Assembly (NCBI GenBank): GCA_023512105.1
Contig: JAIMAE010000008.1
Coordinates: forward strand, 1 to 41,382
DNA from: Bacillota bacterium
Lineage (GTDB): Bacteria; Bacillota; Sulfobacillia; Sulfobacillales; Sulfobacillaceae
Length of the DNA: 41,382 bases
Reading direction: 5' to 3'
In this document: piece by piece, positions 23,661 through 32,104 of the stretch
Numbering within the stretch: position 1 is the first letter of the stretch
How the letters are laid out: each line of letters opens with the position of its first letter
Notes under the pieces: generated by a model
What the model saw: only the letters and a program-made list of their open reading frames with translations
Databases searched by the model: none
What the model was told of the DNA's origin: nothing
Made by a program: the position numbers and the translations under genes

Positions 23661-24749
23661 ATGAAGAAAGCTTTAGCGGCCACCCTGGTCACGCTGATCA
23701 GCGGGGCGGCCTTGGCGGCTTGCGGCAGTAGCAATGCCTCGCCGCCGGCCCAGGCTTCGGGGGCGGCGCCATCGAAAGCCACCCAGGCCTCGACGCCTAC
23801 CCATCTGGTGTTTAATCCCGATGGGACGCCCAATTTGAAGGGCTTGACCATAAAAATGGGAATGGCGGCCGGCAATGCCCACGTCGGCGACACCACCATT
23901 TATGTCTTGACGCAATACCTCAAAAAATGGGGGGCCAACGTGACCTTCACGCTGGGCAACTCCAATACCACCGCACTGGCCACCGTGGCCGGGCGGCTTC
24001 AGGTCGACGACGGCACCTTGCCCCAGCTGGTCGATGCGGGGGCGGTGTTGATTGGCCCGGCGATGGAGCACGTTGACTACATCTTGGTTGGGAACAACAT
24101 CACCAGCATCCAACAGCTGAAGGGCAAGTCGATCGGGGTGGCGATCAGCACCTCGCCGGACGACGTGCTCCTCACTCCGCTGCTGCAGCAGGCTGGCCTC
24201 ACGCCCGACCAGGTTCACGTCGTCTTCACCCAGTCCTCCTCCAATACCGTCAACGCCATGTTGACCGGACGGCTGGACGCCGGCTTTGTGCATGCCGATG
24301 CCTGGCTCAAGCTGCAGCAGGACAAGAACCTGCACATCCTCATCACCGGTTCCAAGTTGGCGCCCTGGATGGCGGACAGCTTCATCGGCGCCAATGCCAA
24401 CTGGCTGAAGAGCAACCCCGCGCTGGCCGAGGCGGTGGATTTGGCCTGGCTCCACGCCGCGCGGCTGTTTAACACCAACACCCAGGCTTGGGTCAATTAC
24501 GCCGAGGAATACACCCACAACGCCGACCCGCCGGCCACCGTCAAGGCGATTCACGATGCCCTGGCCACTGCCAACCCGTGGCCGTCGGACGGCGGAGGCT
24601 TTACCACCGCCATCGTCCAGCAGAACTACAACGAGGACAAGAAGCTGGGAGCCATCAAGGGGCTCGGCCTGCGTCCAATCTCCGACTGGCTGGACACCAC
24701 GCCCTGGAAGGCGGCGGTGAAGGTCTTCCAAAGCGGTTCCGGTTCCTAA
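23661..24749 (+). CDS. ABC transporter substrate-binding lipoprotein, NMT1/SsuA-like
   Basis: A 362-residue extracytoplasmic solute receptor. The signal peptide ends in a lipobox (LAAC, Cys21), so the protein is lipid-anchored; a Ser/Ala/Pro linker of about 25 residues follows. The mature part has the two-lobed SsuA/ThiY/NMT1 fold, recognised from LQVDDGTLPQLVDAG, LKGKSIGVAIS and the SSNTVNAMLTGRLDAGFVHA segment. This family binds sulfonates, nitrate, taurine, pyrimidine precursors, riboflavin or aromatic acids, and the ligand cannot be told here. The codons for MKKAL follow a G-rich site (CAGGGGGG). It is the first gene of a five-gene plus-strand operon with both permeases, the ATPase and a CocE-like protein. 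Confidence 0.87.
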   Translation: MKKALAATLVTLISGAALAACGSSNASPPAQASGAAPSKATQASTPTHLVFNPDGTPNLKGLTIKMGMAAGNAHVGDTTIYVLTQYLKKWGANVTFTLGNSNTTALATVAGRLQVDDGTLPQLVDAGAVLIGPAMEHVDYILVGNNITSIQQLKGKSIGVAISTSPDDVLLTPLLQQAGLTPDQVHVVFTQSSSNTVNAMLTGRLDAGFVHADAWLKLQQDKNLHILITGSKLAPWMADSFIGANANWLKSNPALAEAVDLAWLHAARLFNTNTQAWVNYAEEYTHNADPPATVKAIHDALATANPWPSDGGGFTTAIVQQNYNEDKKLGAIKGLGLRPISDWLDTTPWKAAVKVFQSGSGS

Positions 24750-24810
24750 CGTCGGTGCCGGCGGGTCTCCCGCCGGCAGCCAGGGTTTGAACAAAGGAGC
24801 AAACGGAGTC

Positions 24811-25662
24811 ATGAGCGACATCACCACCGCCACGCCGTCTTCCTCGCCACTAAATCCCTCCGTGGCGCGCGCAGCCCGGGAACGGCACGAACGACAAAAG
24901 ATGCGCAGCGCGCTCTACTGGCAGCTGGGCTCGATCTTGGTCTTTTTGAGCCTGTGGCAGCTGTCATCCCTCTTCATGGATAAGATCCTGATCTCCAACC
25001 CGGTGCAGATCATCAAAGACTTTGTCCACATCATCGCCGACGGGGTGCTGATCGCCAAGTTTCTCGACAGCATGGGGGAGATGCTGCTGGGCTTTTGCAT
25101 CTCCGCCTGCATTGGGGTCACGCTGGGGATCTTGATGGGGCGGTACAAGACCGTGGAGCGGATTTTCGACCCCTTTGTCAATTTGGCCAACGCCACCCCG
25201 ACCATCGCGCTTTTGCCCCTGATGGAGATCTGGTTCGGATTAGGCCTGTGGGCGCGGATCTCCTTCATCGTAGTCATCTCGATCTGGACGCTGTTGATCA
25301 ACACCTTGGCCGGAATCAAGAACGTGCCGGCCGGCTATCGCGACGTGGGAGTGGCGTTTGGGCTGAGCGAGGTGGAACGCCTGCGCAAGATCGCCGTTCC
25401 CGCCGCTATGCCCTACATCCTCACCGGCGCTCGGGTGGCCTTGGCCCAAGCCGCGGTGGGCATGATCTTGAGCGGGCAGGAGATCGGCGAGGCCGGACTC
25501 GGGGGCCTGACTGAGACCTACGGCTCGTATTACCAGACCGGCCACCTGATCGCCGCCATCATCTCGAGTGCCTGTCTTGCCATCTTTGCCTTCTGGCTGT
25601 TGCGCCGCTTCCAGGCGCGTTTTTACCCCTGGATCCAAGCCGTGGCCGCGACCCGCCGTTAA
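24811..25662 (+). CDS. ABC transporter permease 1 (SsuC/TauC-like)
   Basis: A 283-residue BPD-type permease with about six membrane helices after a hydrophilic Ser/Ala/Arg-rich N-terminal arm of about 35 residues. The EAA loop, which contacts the ATPase, is visible as VPAGYRDVGVAFGLSEVERL followed by RKIAVPAAMPYI. ATG at 24811 follows AAAGGAG and GGAG sites; a start at 24787 would be inside the first of these. It lies 61 bases after the receptor gene. A second, different permease is encoded after the ATPase, so the channel is probably a heterodimer. Confidence 0.9.
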   Translation: MSDITTATPSSSPLNPSVARAARERHERQKMRSALYWQLGSILVFLSLWQLSSLFMDKILISNPVQIIKDFVHIIADGVLIAKFLDSMGEMLLGFCISACIGVTLGILMGRYKTVERIFDPFVNLANATPTIALLPLMEIWFGLGLWARISFIVVISIWTLLINTLAGIKNVPAGYRDVGVAFGLSEVERLRKIAVPAAMPYILTGARVALAQAAVGMILSGQEIGEAGLGGLTETYGSYYQTGHLIAAIISSACLAIFAFWLLRRFQARFYPWIQAVAATRR

Positions 25663-25729
25663 CCTTGCGTGGGCGCCCCATTCAGCGATCACCGAGCAGT
25701 GGACTAATCGATAAGGAGCGACCGAAACG

Positions 25730-26497
25730 ATGCTCAGCATACGCCATGTCAGCAAGGTCTTTGACACCAAGGACCGCGAAGTGCTTGCCCTCCACGACGT
25801 CAACCTGGACATCGAGGAAGGGGAGTTCATCAGTTTTGTGGGGCCTAGCGGGTGTGGAAAAACCACGCTCTTGCGCATCATCGACGGGCTGACCGAACCC
25901 TCGGAAGGCGAGGTCATCTTCAACGGCCAGGTCCTCTCCGGGGTTTCTCGGGAGATGGGCTTTGTCTTTCAGGACATCAACCTCTTGCCCTGGCGCAGCG
26001 TGGTGGAGAACGTGGAGATTGGGCTGGAGGCCCGCGGGGTGGAGAAATCAGAACGCCGCCGCCAGGCGCTGGAGGCGCTTCGGATGGTGGGGTTGGAGCA
26101 GGTGGCCGATGTGCCTCCCTACACCCTGTCGGGAGGCATGCAGCAGCGGGTGGGGGTGGCGCGGGCCTTGGCCATCCGCCCCAAGGTGCTGCTGATGGAT
26201 GAGCCGTTTGGCCATCTCGACAACTTTACCCGCGAGACCTTGCAGATCGAGGTGGCCAAGCTGTGGCAGCAGCTCAAGACCACCATCATCTTCGTGACCC
26301 ACGACGTGGACGAGGCGATTTTCCTATCCACCAGAATTGCCCTCTTCCACAGCAATCCCGGGCGCCTGGCCAAGGTGTTGGAGGTCGACTTGCCGCACCC
26401 CCGATGGGAGTTCAACGTGCGGGCGGATGAGCGTGCGATTGCCATGCGCGAGTACATTCTGGATTACCTCGGAGTGCGGAAGGACGTGATGGTATGA
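25730..26497 (+). CDS. ABC transporter ATP-binding protein (SsuB/TauB-like)
   Basis: A 255-residue ATPase with Walker A GPSGCGKTT (residues 38-46), the Q-loop in GFVFQDINLLPWR, the signature LSGGMQQRVGVARAL near residue 131, Walker B VLLMDEPFGHLD, and the switch His in FVTHDVDEA. The LLPWR segment after the Q-loop is typical of the sulfonate/nitrate/taurine importer family. The two permeases flank it. The downstream permease gene overlaps its stop by four bases (ATGA). Confidence 0.93.
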   Translation: MLSIRHVSKVFDTKDREVLALHDVNLDIEEGEFISFVGPSGCGKTTLLRIIDGLTEPSEGEVIFNGQVLSGVSREMGFVFQDINLLPWRSVVENVEIGLEARGVEKSERRRQALEALRMVGLEQVADVPPYTLSGGMQQRVGVARALAIRPKVLLMDEPFGHLDNFTRETLQIEVAKLWQQLKTTIIFVTHDVDEAIFLSTRIALFHSNPGRLAKVLEVDLPHPRWEFNVRADERAIAMREYILDYLGVRKDVMV

Positions 26498-27321
26498 GTC
26501 AGGCCGAACTGGAAGGCCAGACCCTGCCCCGTCCGCGCCGTCGCAAGGACCAGGAGGGCTGGTGGCAAAAACACGGCATCTCTTTGGTCGCGGTGTTGGT
26601 GTTTTTGGGACTCTGGCAGCTCTCTGGGCTCTTTTTAAACCCGATCTTGCTGTCTACTCCGGTGGCGGTGATTCGCGATTGGTTTCAGATCGCGCTCAAC
26701 GGCTACCTCTTCATTGGCCTTTTAGAGGGCTTTCGGGAGATGTTGATCGGGCTTTTCTTTGGCGTGGTGGTGGGGATCACCGTGGGGATCCTGATGGGCC
26801 GGTATCAGGCGCTCGACCGCATCTTGAGCCCCTACGTCAATTTCTTTAACGCCACGCCCCTGATCGTCATCATCCCCTTGGTCATCATCTGGATTGGGAT
26901 CACCGTCAACGCCCGGATCTTTCTGGTCTTCATGATCACCCTGTGGCCGATGTTGCTGAACACCGTGTCCGGGATCAAGAACGTGCCGAAAGGCTACATG
27001 GAGGTCGGGCAGGCCTTCGGCTTCAGCGAGCGCGAGCTGATTCGCAAGGTGGCCATTCCGGCCGCAGTGCCCTACATCTTGGCCGGGGCGCGGGTGGCGG
27101 CCGGGCTTTCGATCATCGGGATGATCGTGGGTGAGATGGAAATCTCCTTCTTCGGCTTGGGCATGATGTTGTCCACCTATGGGGCGTCGTTCCAAACCGG
27201 CCACTTCTTCGCGGTGGTGCTGACCTCTTCGATCTTCGGCATCGTCAACGTCTCGATTCTGAAGTGGATCCAGCGGCGCTGGTTCCCGTGGATTGCAGGC
27301 ACGGCTGGACAGAACACGTAG
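26494..27321 (+). CDS. ABC transporter permease 2 (SsuC/TauC-like)
   Basis: A 275-residue permease, clearly homologous to the one at 24811 but not a recent copy. About six membrane helices follow a basic N-terminal arm. The EAA loop reads VPKGYMEVGQAFGFSERELI then RKVAIPAAVPYI. Its start overlaps the ATPase stop as ATGA, so the two are coupled. Having both permeases with intact EAA loops argues for a heterodimeric channel rather than a spare copy. The hydrolase-like gene follows within nine bases. Confidence 0.9.
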   Translation: MSQAELEGQTLPRPRRRKDQEGWWQKHGISLVAVLVFLGLWQLSGLFLNPILLSTPVAVIRDWFQIALNGYLFIGLLEGFREMLIGLFFGVVVGITVGILMGRYQALDRILSPYVNFFNATPLIVIIPLVIIWIGITVNARIFLVFMITLWPMLLNTVSGIKNVPKGYMEVGQAFGFSERELIRKVAIPAAVPYILAGARVAAGLSIIGMIVGEMEISFFGLGMMLSTYGASFQTGHFFAVVLTSSIFGIVNVSILKWIQRRWFPWIAGTAGQNT

Positions 27322-27329
27322 GAGGATCC

Positions 27330-29090
27330 GTGTACACGCAACGGTGGGAGACCTCGCGGCGAGAGTACGGGGTGGCGGTGGAGCGCGATGTGGCCATCGC
27401 CATGCCCGATGGCACCCATTTGGTGGGGGACATCTTTCGGCCTGACCGGCCGGGCCGCTACCCGGTGATCCTCGGTTGTCACCCGTACAACAACGAGCTC
27501 CAGACGGCGCCGATTCGACCGATCGGGTACGGACCCCATCGCGGCTTTTTGGAGGCCGGCGACCCGGAATTCTTCGTTCGCCGCGGCTACGTCCACGCCA
27601 TCTTCAATGTCCGGGGAACCGGCAAATCCCAAGGCCTCTACCAGATGATGGGACCCCGGGAGGTGGCGGACGTCGCCTACCTCATCGGGGTATTGGCCAA
27701 CATGCCGTGGTCCTCGGGGCGGGTGGGAATGTTTGGGGTCTCCTACTTCGCATGGCTTCAGGCTCAGGTGGCGGCCGTGCATCCCGAGGGACTGGCCTGC
27801 ATCTTCGCTCCGTTTGGGGCCACCGACTTCTACCGCGACGTCTTCTACCGCGGCGGGATCTTAAATCACCGGTTTTTGGTCCACTGGCTGCACCATGTGG
27901 ACAATCCTCGGCCGTTCAACTGGACGCGGGACCGCTTGGGCGAGCAGAGGTACCGGCAGGCGCTGGCTGAGCTTCGCGACGACGAGGACTTGATGGGGGT
28001 GGAGGCGATTGCCAGGGCCGTCGCCAGCCCCGAGCTGCCCCGCCACCAGCTGCTGCTAGACGTGGTGCTCAATTCCCTAGACGGCGACTACTATCGCGAG
28101 CGCAACGTCAACTACCAGGAGGCGACGGTGCCGGCGGTGGTGGGCGGATGTTGGGGCATGTACGGCCTGCACCTTCCGGGCGGGTTGCGCAGTTTCAGCC
28201 AATGGAAGGGCCCAGCCAGGCTGGTGGTGGGCCCTCCCCTCTACCTCGACCGTCCGGTGTACCAGTATCAGTACTATGCGCTGCGCTGGTTCGATACTTG
28301 GCTAAAGGATCGCGAGGTGGGGATCGGGGAGGAGCCGCCGGTTCAGCTCTTCATTCCTCCCACCGGAGAGTGGCGCTTTGCTCCCAAGTGGCCATTGGAG
28401 GAGACGCGGTGGACCCCCTTCTATCTGCACGAAAGGGGGCTCTTGAGCGAACACGAGTTTTGGCCGGGAGAGGTTCCGACTCGTTATGAGGACTCGACGT
28501 TTCTGCATGGGGAGGCGACGTTTTGGACCCCGCCCTTGGTGGAGGTGACTGAGGTTTGCGGTCCGGTGGCCGTCACGCTCTACGCGGCGACCACCGACCG
28601 CGAGTTACTGCTGTTTGCCACCTTGCTGGTGCGAGGGCAAGACGGAACTGAGGAAGAGTTGACCCGGGGTTGGCTTAGGGCCTCGCAGCGGTTGCTCGAC
28701 CCTTCTAGCCCACCCTGGGCGCCTCACTTGGTGCACAGCCGGCGCGAGATGCTGGTTCCCGGAGAGGTGTACGAGCTGAAGTTCCCTTTGGTGGCCACCG
28801 CCCGTCTACTTCGTCCCGGTGAACAACTGGGCCTGCGCATTAAATCTGCCGATGACGAACCAGCCCGCAACCGGCTGCAACAGGTGGCCCGTGGGGGACT
28901 GTGGAGGCAGACGCCCTCCCGCGTTACCATTTTCCACGACCCCGAGCACCCCTCCGAACTGTTGTTGCCCGTCGTCCGCGGCAACCTCATCGGAACCTTC
29001 CTCTCCGGGGGCGTCTTGCCCAATGTCTCCCCCGGCGGCGAGCCGATGGGGAAAATTGACCGGGCAAAAGAGTGGCGGTCCGACCAATGA
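27330..29090 (+). CDS. CocE/NonD-type hydrolase-like protein with altered catalytic residues
   Basis: A 586-residue protein with the two parts of the CocE/X-Pro dipeptidyl-peptidase group: an alpha/beta-hydrolase domain starting with MPDGTHLVGDIFRP, and from about residue 400 a beta-rich jelly-roll domain. The nucleophile elbow is GVSYF with Ser138 (usually GxSYxG, so one Gly is lost). In the family the Asp is in a GWYD motif and the His in a GPWxH motif; here the matching places read GGCWGMYG (272-279) and VVGPPLYLD (299-307), with neither Asp nor His evident. It may be inactive, a binding protein, or use other residues. GTG at 27330 follows GTAGGAGGA. Position in the ABC operon suggests it acts on, or binds, the imported compound. 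Confidence 0.8.
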   Translation: MYTQRWETSRREYGVAVERDVAIAMPDGTHLVGDIFRPDRPGRYPVILGCHPYNNELQTAPIRPIGYGPHRGFLEAGDPEFFVRRGYVHAIFNVRGTGKSQGLYQMMGPREVADVAYLIGVLANMPWSSGRVGMFGVSYFAWLQAQVAAVHPEGLACIFAPFGATDFYRDVFYRGGILNHRFLVHWLHHVDNPRPFNWTRDRLGEQRYRQALAELRDDEDLMGVEAIARAVASPELPRHQLLLDVVLNSLDGDYYRERNVNYQEATVPAVVGGCWGMYGLHLPGGLRSFSQWKGPARLVVGPPLYLDRPVYQYQYYALRWFDTWLKDREVGIGEEPPVQLFIPPTGEWRFAPKWPLEETRWTPFYLHERGLLSEHEFWPGEVPTRYEDSTFLHGEATFWTPPLVEVTEVCGPVAVTLYAATTDRELLLFATLLVRGQDGTEEELTRGWLRASQRLLDPSSPPWAPHLVHSRREMLVPGEVYELKFPLVATARLLRPGEQLGLRIKSADDEPARNRLQQVARGGLWRQTPSRVTIFHDPEHPSELLLPVVRGNLIGTFLSGGVLPNVSPGGEPMGKIDRAKEWRSDQ

Positions 29091-29365
29091 CTGGTGTGAC
29101 GCGTCGGTATGATACAGCCACGGCGATCCTATTAGGCACCTCGGGCACCAATGGAGGCCAACCACCTGCTTATGGGAGGGAGAGGAATTCAGGTCCTGAT
29201 TTGAGGCCGAGTGGTGTCGGTTTCTCCCTCACCGACCCTTATGGTTCTGCGTTCAGCATCACAGGTTCGGTGCCTGGAGTAATCGGCCGCAGGGCATAAG
29301 GCTTGGCCTGGGCAAGAGAGCGGTTGCGCGCACGAGCGCCAACCCGCGGGCGGACCATTGGTGCA

Positions 29366-30628
29366 CTATGCCCGTTCCGCCACTGGAATCCACTCCACTC
29401 GAGGAGTCCCCTCGAGTTCGAGCGATGCGCGGGGATCGAGTCGGTATCCTACCACCACCGCTTGACTGCGGCCGTAAAGGGCTTCTAACCACTGGGCGCG
29501 TCGACGAGCGCGCTCCACGTCAGACCTATCGACAGTGGTGGAAACCTCGGCTGCAATCCACACCTCGCCCTCGGTATCGCGGGCCCTGGCTACCGCATCG
29601 ATCTGGAGTAACTCTAGACGCTCCTTTTCTCCAATTTTCCCGGCATCCAGAAACTCGTCTAATTGCTCAGCCCAATCCTCTGGAGACAGGCATCGCACCC
29701 TTCGGTACCCCCTGGTCCCCAGGTAGGCCGGTGCCAAGCGGGGGAAGCGAACCTCTAGAAATTGTCCACGAAGGTCGCCAGTCTGAGCCTCCAAACGCGC
29801 AACCCGAGCTTCAAGGCGGGCCTGGGCTTCGGCCAAGGCGTCCAGGCGGGCTTCGGTGCGCTTCAGCGCCTCGGCCAGTTCCTGCAGCCGCGCTTCAGTC
29901 CGGGTCTGGGCTTCGGCCAAGGCGTCCAGGCGGGCTTCGGTGCGAGCCTGCGCCTCGGCCAGTTCCTGCAACCGCACTTCAGTCCGGGCCTGGGCTTCGG
30001 CCAACTCCTGGAGGCGGGCTTCGGTGCGAGCCTGCGCCTCGGCCAGTTCCTGCAACCGCGCTTCAGTCCGGGTCTGGGCTTCGGCCAAGGCGTCCAGGCG
30101 GGCTTCGGTGCGCTCCTGCGCCTCGGCCAGTTCCTGCAGCCGCGCTTCAGTCCGGGTCTGGGCTTCGGCCAACTCCTGGAGGCGGGCTTCGGGGCGAGCC
30201 TGCGCCTCGGCCAGTTCCTGCAACCGCACTTCGGTCCGGGTCTGGGCTTCGGCCAACTCCTGGAGGCGGGCTTCGGGGCGAGCCTGCGCCTCGGCCAATT
30301 CCTGCAACCGCGCTTCAGTCCGGGCCTGGGCTTCGGCCAGGGCGTTGAGGGGCGAGGTCAAACTCTGTAGCGCCGCCTCGGTATGCTCGTGTTGCACCCG
30401 CATCGTTTCTAACAGCGCCTCGAACCGAGCCTCCAGATGCACCACGGTCTCGCCCAGGGACGCGAGCAACGTTTCGGTTTGACGCTGGGATTCGGCAATT
30501 GAACGGACTAATTCCGGCAGCGCCAACAAGTCCTCATTCAGGAGAACGCGTCTCAACTCCCGTTGCCATTCCGGATGGGCCTCTAAAAAGTGGAGCAAAT
30601 CATGGAAATCCCCGACATCAAAGGACAA
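29366..30628 (-). CDS. Coiled-coil repeat protein with nuclease-like C-terminal domain
   Basis: A 420-residue protein of unknown function. Residues 1-93 are helical. Residues 94-275 are 13 tandem 14-residue units of the form LQELAEAQARTEAR (two heptads each), predicting one long coiled coil. The C-terminal 145 residues form a compact domain with GQFLEVRFPRLAPAYLGTRG, then LQIDAVARA and a strand WIAAEVSTTV. The spacing of D and E-x-S resembles the PD-(D/E)xK-like folds found in the DUF3782-type proteins common in cyanobacteria and thermophiles, with Ser/Thr where Lys would be expected. The TTG start has GGAGGTGA seven bases upstream on this strand. The function may be DNA-related, but this is a guess. 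Confidence 0.8.
   Translation of the reverse strand: MSFDVGDFHDLLHFLEAHPEWQRELRRVLLNEDLLALPELVRSIAESQRQTETLLASLGETVVHLEARFEALLETMRVQHEHTEAALQSLTSPLNALAEAQARTEARLQELAEAQARPEARLQELAEAQTRTEVRLQELAEAQARPEARLQELAEAQTRTEARLQELAEAQERTEARLDALAEAQTRTEARLQELAEAQARTEARLQELAEAQARTEVRLQELAEAQARTEARLDALAEAQTRTEARLQELAEALKRTEARLDALAEAQARLEARVARLEAQTGDLRGQFLEVRFPRLAPAYLGTRGYRRVRCLSPEDWAEQLDEFLDAGKIGEKERLELLQIDAVARARDTEGEVWIAAEVSTTVDRSDVERARRRAQWLEALYGRSQAVVVGYRLDPRASLELEGTPRVEWIPVAERA
29804..30349 (-). repeat. Tandem 42-bp coding repeats (13 units)
   Basis: Thirteen consecutive 42-bp units encode the 14-residue coiled-coil repeats. The units fall into LQEL and LDAL types with small changes (T/A/E before RTEAR, and RPEAR in two units), and several neighbouring pairs are nearly identical over 84 bp. 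Such DNA is prone to gain or loss of units by slippage, and to assembly error with short reads. Confidence 0.9.
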
Positions 30629-30680
30629 GTCACTTCACCTCCCTCCATTGCCTCCAGTGTTTAGCATAGCACAGAAAAAT

Positions 30681-30695
30681 GACAGGATTCCTGTC
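30681..30695. promoter_or_regulatory. Inverted repeat upstream of the coiled-coil gene
   Basis: GACAGG and CCTGTC form a perfect 6-bp inverted repeat with a three-base centre, 53 bases upstream of the TTG start in an AT-rich stretch. It could be an operator. No convincing -35/-10 pair was found beside it. Confidence 0.3.
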
Positions 30696-30752
30696 TAATT
30701 TCATCATTGAGTCAACCGGCTTGTGCAGACTCTGGCAACCTTCCAGGGGTGC

Positions 30753-30920
30753 TCACCTGCGGCGTCGGACATGATGGTCAGAGTCTCTGCGCGTCTGCAG
30801 CGTCCCGGAACTTATTCGGCTTGAGCGGGAGCGTAGGCCTACCAAAACGCCCAGCGCCAGGATGATAGCGTCTAAGGCGACGGCCAAGGCAAGCCAGGTA
30901 TTAAAGTTCGGAGTCATCAT
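30753..30920 (-). CDS. Small single-pass membrane protein
   Basis: A 55-residue open frame starting with two Met codons. Residues 7-28 form one strongly hydrophobic helix (TWLALAVALDAIILALGVLV), followed by a basic, Arg/Ser-rich tail ending HHVRRRR. On this strand GGAGGGAG lies about ten bases ahead of the ATG. The hydrophobic block plus positively charged tail is what a short inner-membrane protein would show, and chance frames here are usually not so patterned. It runs in the same direction as the coiled-coil gene, 124 bases upstream of it. No family was recognised. Confidence 0.5.
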   Translation of the reverse strand: MMTPNFNTWLALAVALDAIILALGVLVGLRSRSSRISSGTLQTRRDSDHHVRRRR

Positions 30921-32104
30921 TGTAGGGGTCTCCCTCCAGAGGGTGCTGTTAGACTCTACACGCCCCGTCCCAGTGAGGAAGTATCGTCTCGGTTATGAGG
31001 CAGTGAGGTTCGGTTGTGTGTGGTTGACCACCTCCAATTGCGCCCCTGTGAGGAATTGATGGGATAGACTATGCCGTTCACAGGCAAGTAGAATCCACCA
31101 TGGCGAGCCGTCTTTGGCTACTAATAATACTGGCACTGTCGTGGCATGGCTTGGTCCGGGGAGGGCAAGCTTGGCCGCCACGGAAAGACGTTCTCGGCGG
31201 AGTTGTCCATGCTAGAGGGTATCCCTTCGCGTCGAACACTCCCTTTGGTGGTCATGTGACGGCCAGGGAGGGGGAGTACGCGCAGGAGCCCCCTTAGCCG
31301 TCCAAGGGCTGTAGGCGGTTTTTTACCGAAGATGACCGGGATGGGGTTGAATTGGGCCGTCATGCAAGGCTCCGGGCTCAACGCGCAACAGACGGTCATG
31401 GTCGTCACCGTGCTTACGCCAGGGCCCTGCTCGGCCAAGTGGCACGCTTGCCCCGTTTGTCTCCCGGTGGGGGTTTGCCTCTGGGTTCGCATTGATAGTC
31501 GCTGGGCATCCCGCTCAGACCTTGGTAACGACGGCCCGGTCCTAGACAGAAAGGGGATGCCAAAGGGCAAGACCGACACGTGTTTCGCAGTGGGGAACGG
31601 TAGGATTGCAAGCGATTCCCCCTAGGCTTCCTGCTACCCCATGCGATTCTTCCACGATGGACGCGGTGCCGAACGCCACTTGACGACAGAGTGAGAAGCA
31701 TCACCGCAAAGCCTCTCGGTCCCGCGGGAGTGAACTCCGCCGTCACCGCATGGTTGCAGTCACACCTTGGAGGTCGCCCTCCCCCGGGACCTTCCGCCTC
31801 CTTGCCGGGGAGCTACCCCGACAAGGCACAGGAGGACTAGGCGGATCAGGCGGGGAGGCTTCGCGACCAGGGTTCTGTGCGGGGCGAGGCCTACCGACGG
31901 CGCCGTAGGCTCTGGTTGGCAGGGCTTTCGGCGCCAAGTGTTAATGGTCGGTCCCCTAAGTTCGCTCCCTGGTGGTGCCGGGTTGGGGGCAAGCCGCAGC
32001 CGGAGACCGCGCCTTGTGGACCTGGAGTTGGTGGCGGCCAGCGAACGACCGGAGGGATTCTCGCGGACCACTGTCCGCCACCAGCGGAAACGCGTGGAGC
32101 TTCC
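30921..32104. other. Gene-free stretch of about 1.2 kb
   Basis: Several short open frames exist on both strands (the longest about 150 codons on the minus strand at 31121-31579), but none combines a ribosome binding site, sensible composition and a recognisable protein. Base composition is more even than in the flanking genes. It may be the remains of decayed genes or a mobile element. No inverted-repeat ends, tRNA or transposase motif was found by eye. Confidence 0.5.

Noticed and set aside
23673-24833. 386-codon minus-strand frame opposite the ABC receptor gene
   Set aside because: Antisense of the receptor gene. The apparent protein has no ribosome binding site or known motif.
29804-30349. 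Repeat array considered as CRISPR or VNTR outside a gene
   Set aside because: Units are contiguous without spacers and keep one reading frame as two-heptad protein repeats.
29762-30370. Plus-strand repetitive frames over the coiled-coil gene
   Set aside because: They only mirror the 42-bp coding repeats. The minus frame has the start site, the flanking non-repeat domains and sensible amino-acid use.
31121-31579. 152-codon minus-strand frame considered as a transposase remnant
   Set aside because: No DDE motif, helix-turn-helix or terminal inverted repeats were found; composition is unlike a real gene.
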